The position numbers were made by a program, and so were the translations under genes. From Actinomycetales bacterium (GTDB taxonomy: Bacteria; Actinomycetota; Actinomycetes; Mycobacteriales; Mycobacteriaceae), in NCBI GenBank assembly GCA_012838715.1, contig DUOR01000341.1, positions 1 through 7,604 of the forward strand: DNA of 7,604 nt. The letters are read 5' to 3'. The notes beneath the pieces are model-generated. The model was not told where the DNA came from. It made no database searches and saw nothing but the letters and a program-made list of their open reading frames with translations. Positions 6,689 through 7,604 of the stretch are shown here, piece by piece (position 1 is the first letter of the stretch; each line of letters starts with the position of its first letter).

Positions 6689-7604
6689 ATGACCGAAGCC
6701 ACCACCATCGACGTCCCCGTCGATCGTCCCGCGCACGGCGGTGAGTCGATTGGGCTGTCGGACGGTCGGGTCATCCTGGTCCGCGGCGCGATCCCCGGCG
6801 AACGGGTGCGCGTCGCCCTCGACGACCCGGACGCAAAGCTGTGGCGCGGCGAGGCCGTGGAGATCCTCGAGCCGTCGCCGCACCGCGTGGAGCGGACCTG
6901 CGCCGCCGCCTTGGCGGGCGCGGGCTGCTGCGACGCCGATTTCGTCGATCCCGCGCATGCCCCGGAGCTGAAGCGGGAGGTGCTGCTCGACGCGCTGCGC
7001 CGCATCGGCCGCTTCACCCCCGACGAGCTTCCCGACGTCTCCGCCACGGCGCTCGCCCCGGCCCGCGGCTGGCGCACCCGCGTCCGGCTGGGCGTCGACG
7101 ATCGGGGGCGGGCGGGGCTGCGCAAGCGCAAGTCCCGGGACCTGGTCACCGGGGTCGGCTGCGCGCAGGTTGCCCCCGGCCTGATGGACGGACTGGGGGA
7201 GGAGGGCACCGCCCCGCCCGGCGGCGAGCTGCACGCGGTGCTGGACGCCGACGGCAACCGCCACCTCATGCACGTCATCGGCGGCGGCCGCCGACGCCGC
7301 ACCACCATCGTCGAGGGCTCCGGCATCGCGCCCGAGCGCATCGGCGACCGCGAGTTCCAGGTGCCCGTCGACGGTTTCTGGCAGGCGCACACCGCGGCCG
7401 CGGGGCATTACGTCTCCCGGCTGCGGGAGCTTCTGCCCGAGGTCGAGGGCGGCCTCGCCTGGGATCTCTACGGCGGCGTGGGCGTCTTCGCCGGCGCGCT
7501 GGCCGACAAGGTCGGGCCCGGTGGCCGCGTCATCTCCGTCGAGTCCTTCGCGGGCGCCGGGCGGGTCGGCAGGCGGGCGCTCGCCGACTTGCCGGTCGAG
7601 TTCC
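6689..7604 (+). CDS. TrmA/RlmD-family RNA (uracil-5-)-methyltransferase, 3'-truncated by the window end
   Basis: SAM-dependent RNA m5U methyltransferase, with 305 codons visible and the frame open at the end. The N-terminal about 62 residues form a TRAM/OB-like RNA-binding domain (GESIGLSDGRVILVRGAIPGE). Cysteines at 71, 80, 81 and 158 occupy the places of the [4Fe-4S] ligands of RlmD-type enzymes, though with unusual spacing. GWRTRVRLGV (127-136) matches the conserved GYRxKxR-type segment, FWQAH (230-234) holds the SAM-side Gln, and WDLYGGVGVFAGALA (258-272) is SAM motif I. The catalytic Cys and general-base Glu would lie beyond the window. GGGAGGAA (6676-6683) sits 5 nt before the ATG. The M. 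tuberculosis relative is Rv2689c. Whether the target is tRNA U54 or 23S rRNA cannot be told, so no symbol is given. Confidence 0.92.
   Translation, partial: MTEATTIDVPVDRPAHGGESIGLSDGRVILVRGAIPGERVRVALDDPDAKLWRGEAVEILEPSPHRVERTCAAALAGAGCCDADFVDPAHAPELKREVLLDALRRIGRFTPDELPDVSATALAPARGWRTRVRLGVDDRGRAGLRKRKSRDLVTGVGCAQVAPGLMDGLGEEGTAPPGGELHAVLDADGNRHLMHVIGGGRRRRTTIVEGSGIAPERIGDREFQVPVDGFWQAHTAAAGHYVSRLRELLPEVEGGLAWDLYGGVGVFAGALADKVGPGGRVISVESFAGAGRVGRRALADLPVEF

Overview
The window reads as a chromosomal housekeeping segment of a GC-rich mycolic-acid actinobacterium. Corynebacterium is most likely: the gene order sigA-ppgK-suhB-cei-DUF4193-DUF3093-dut-DUF3710-TrmA-like methyltransferase matches what I recall of the C. 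glutamicum sigA-to-dxs region, and, up to DUF3710, the M. tuberculosis Rv2703-Rv2696c region with the same strand alternation. This is a recalled comparison, not a computed one. I see no mobile element, CRISPR array, tRNA, rRNA or clear sign of horizontal transfer.

Layout. On the minus strand lie sigA (54-1544), the principal sigma factor with a lysine-rich and then acidic N-terminal extension, and upstream of it ppgK (1833-2588), polyphosphate glucokinase. A 288-bp gap between them holds the probable sigA promoter and leader. suhB (2624-3547, plus), an inositol-monophosphatase-family enzyme, diverges from ppgK with 35 bp between start codons, and converges on cei (3551-4147, minus), a membrane-anchored LytR_C-domain protein, with 3 bp between stop codons. 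A 167-bp divergent region separates cei from a small zinc-ribbon DUF4193 gene (4315-4611, plus). That gene converges on a DUF3093 membrane protein gene (4717-5229, minus) across a strong hairpin terminator at 4657-4687. A 69-bp divergent region follows, then the plus-strand genes dut (5299-5778), DUF3710 (5886-6662) and a TrmA-family RNA methyltransferase (6689 to beyond the window end).

Function. The set combines transcription (SigA), phosphorylation of glucose from polyphosphate (PpgK), inositol release for phosphatidylinositol and mycothiol (SuhB family), cell-envelope integrity (Cei), nucleotide-pool sanitation (Dut), RNA m5U methylation and three conserved proteins of unknown function. 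I see no single new pathway. The most notable signals are regulatory. Four genes (ppgK, cei, DUF3093, dut) have a -10-like hexamer ending only 7-8 nt before the start codon and no convincing Shine-Dalgarno, suggesting leaderless mRNAs, while sigA, DUF4193, DUF3710 and the methyltransferase have purine-rich ribosome binding sites. An imperfect inverted repeat sits directly against the dut start codon.
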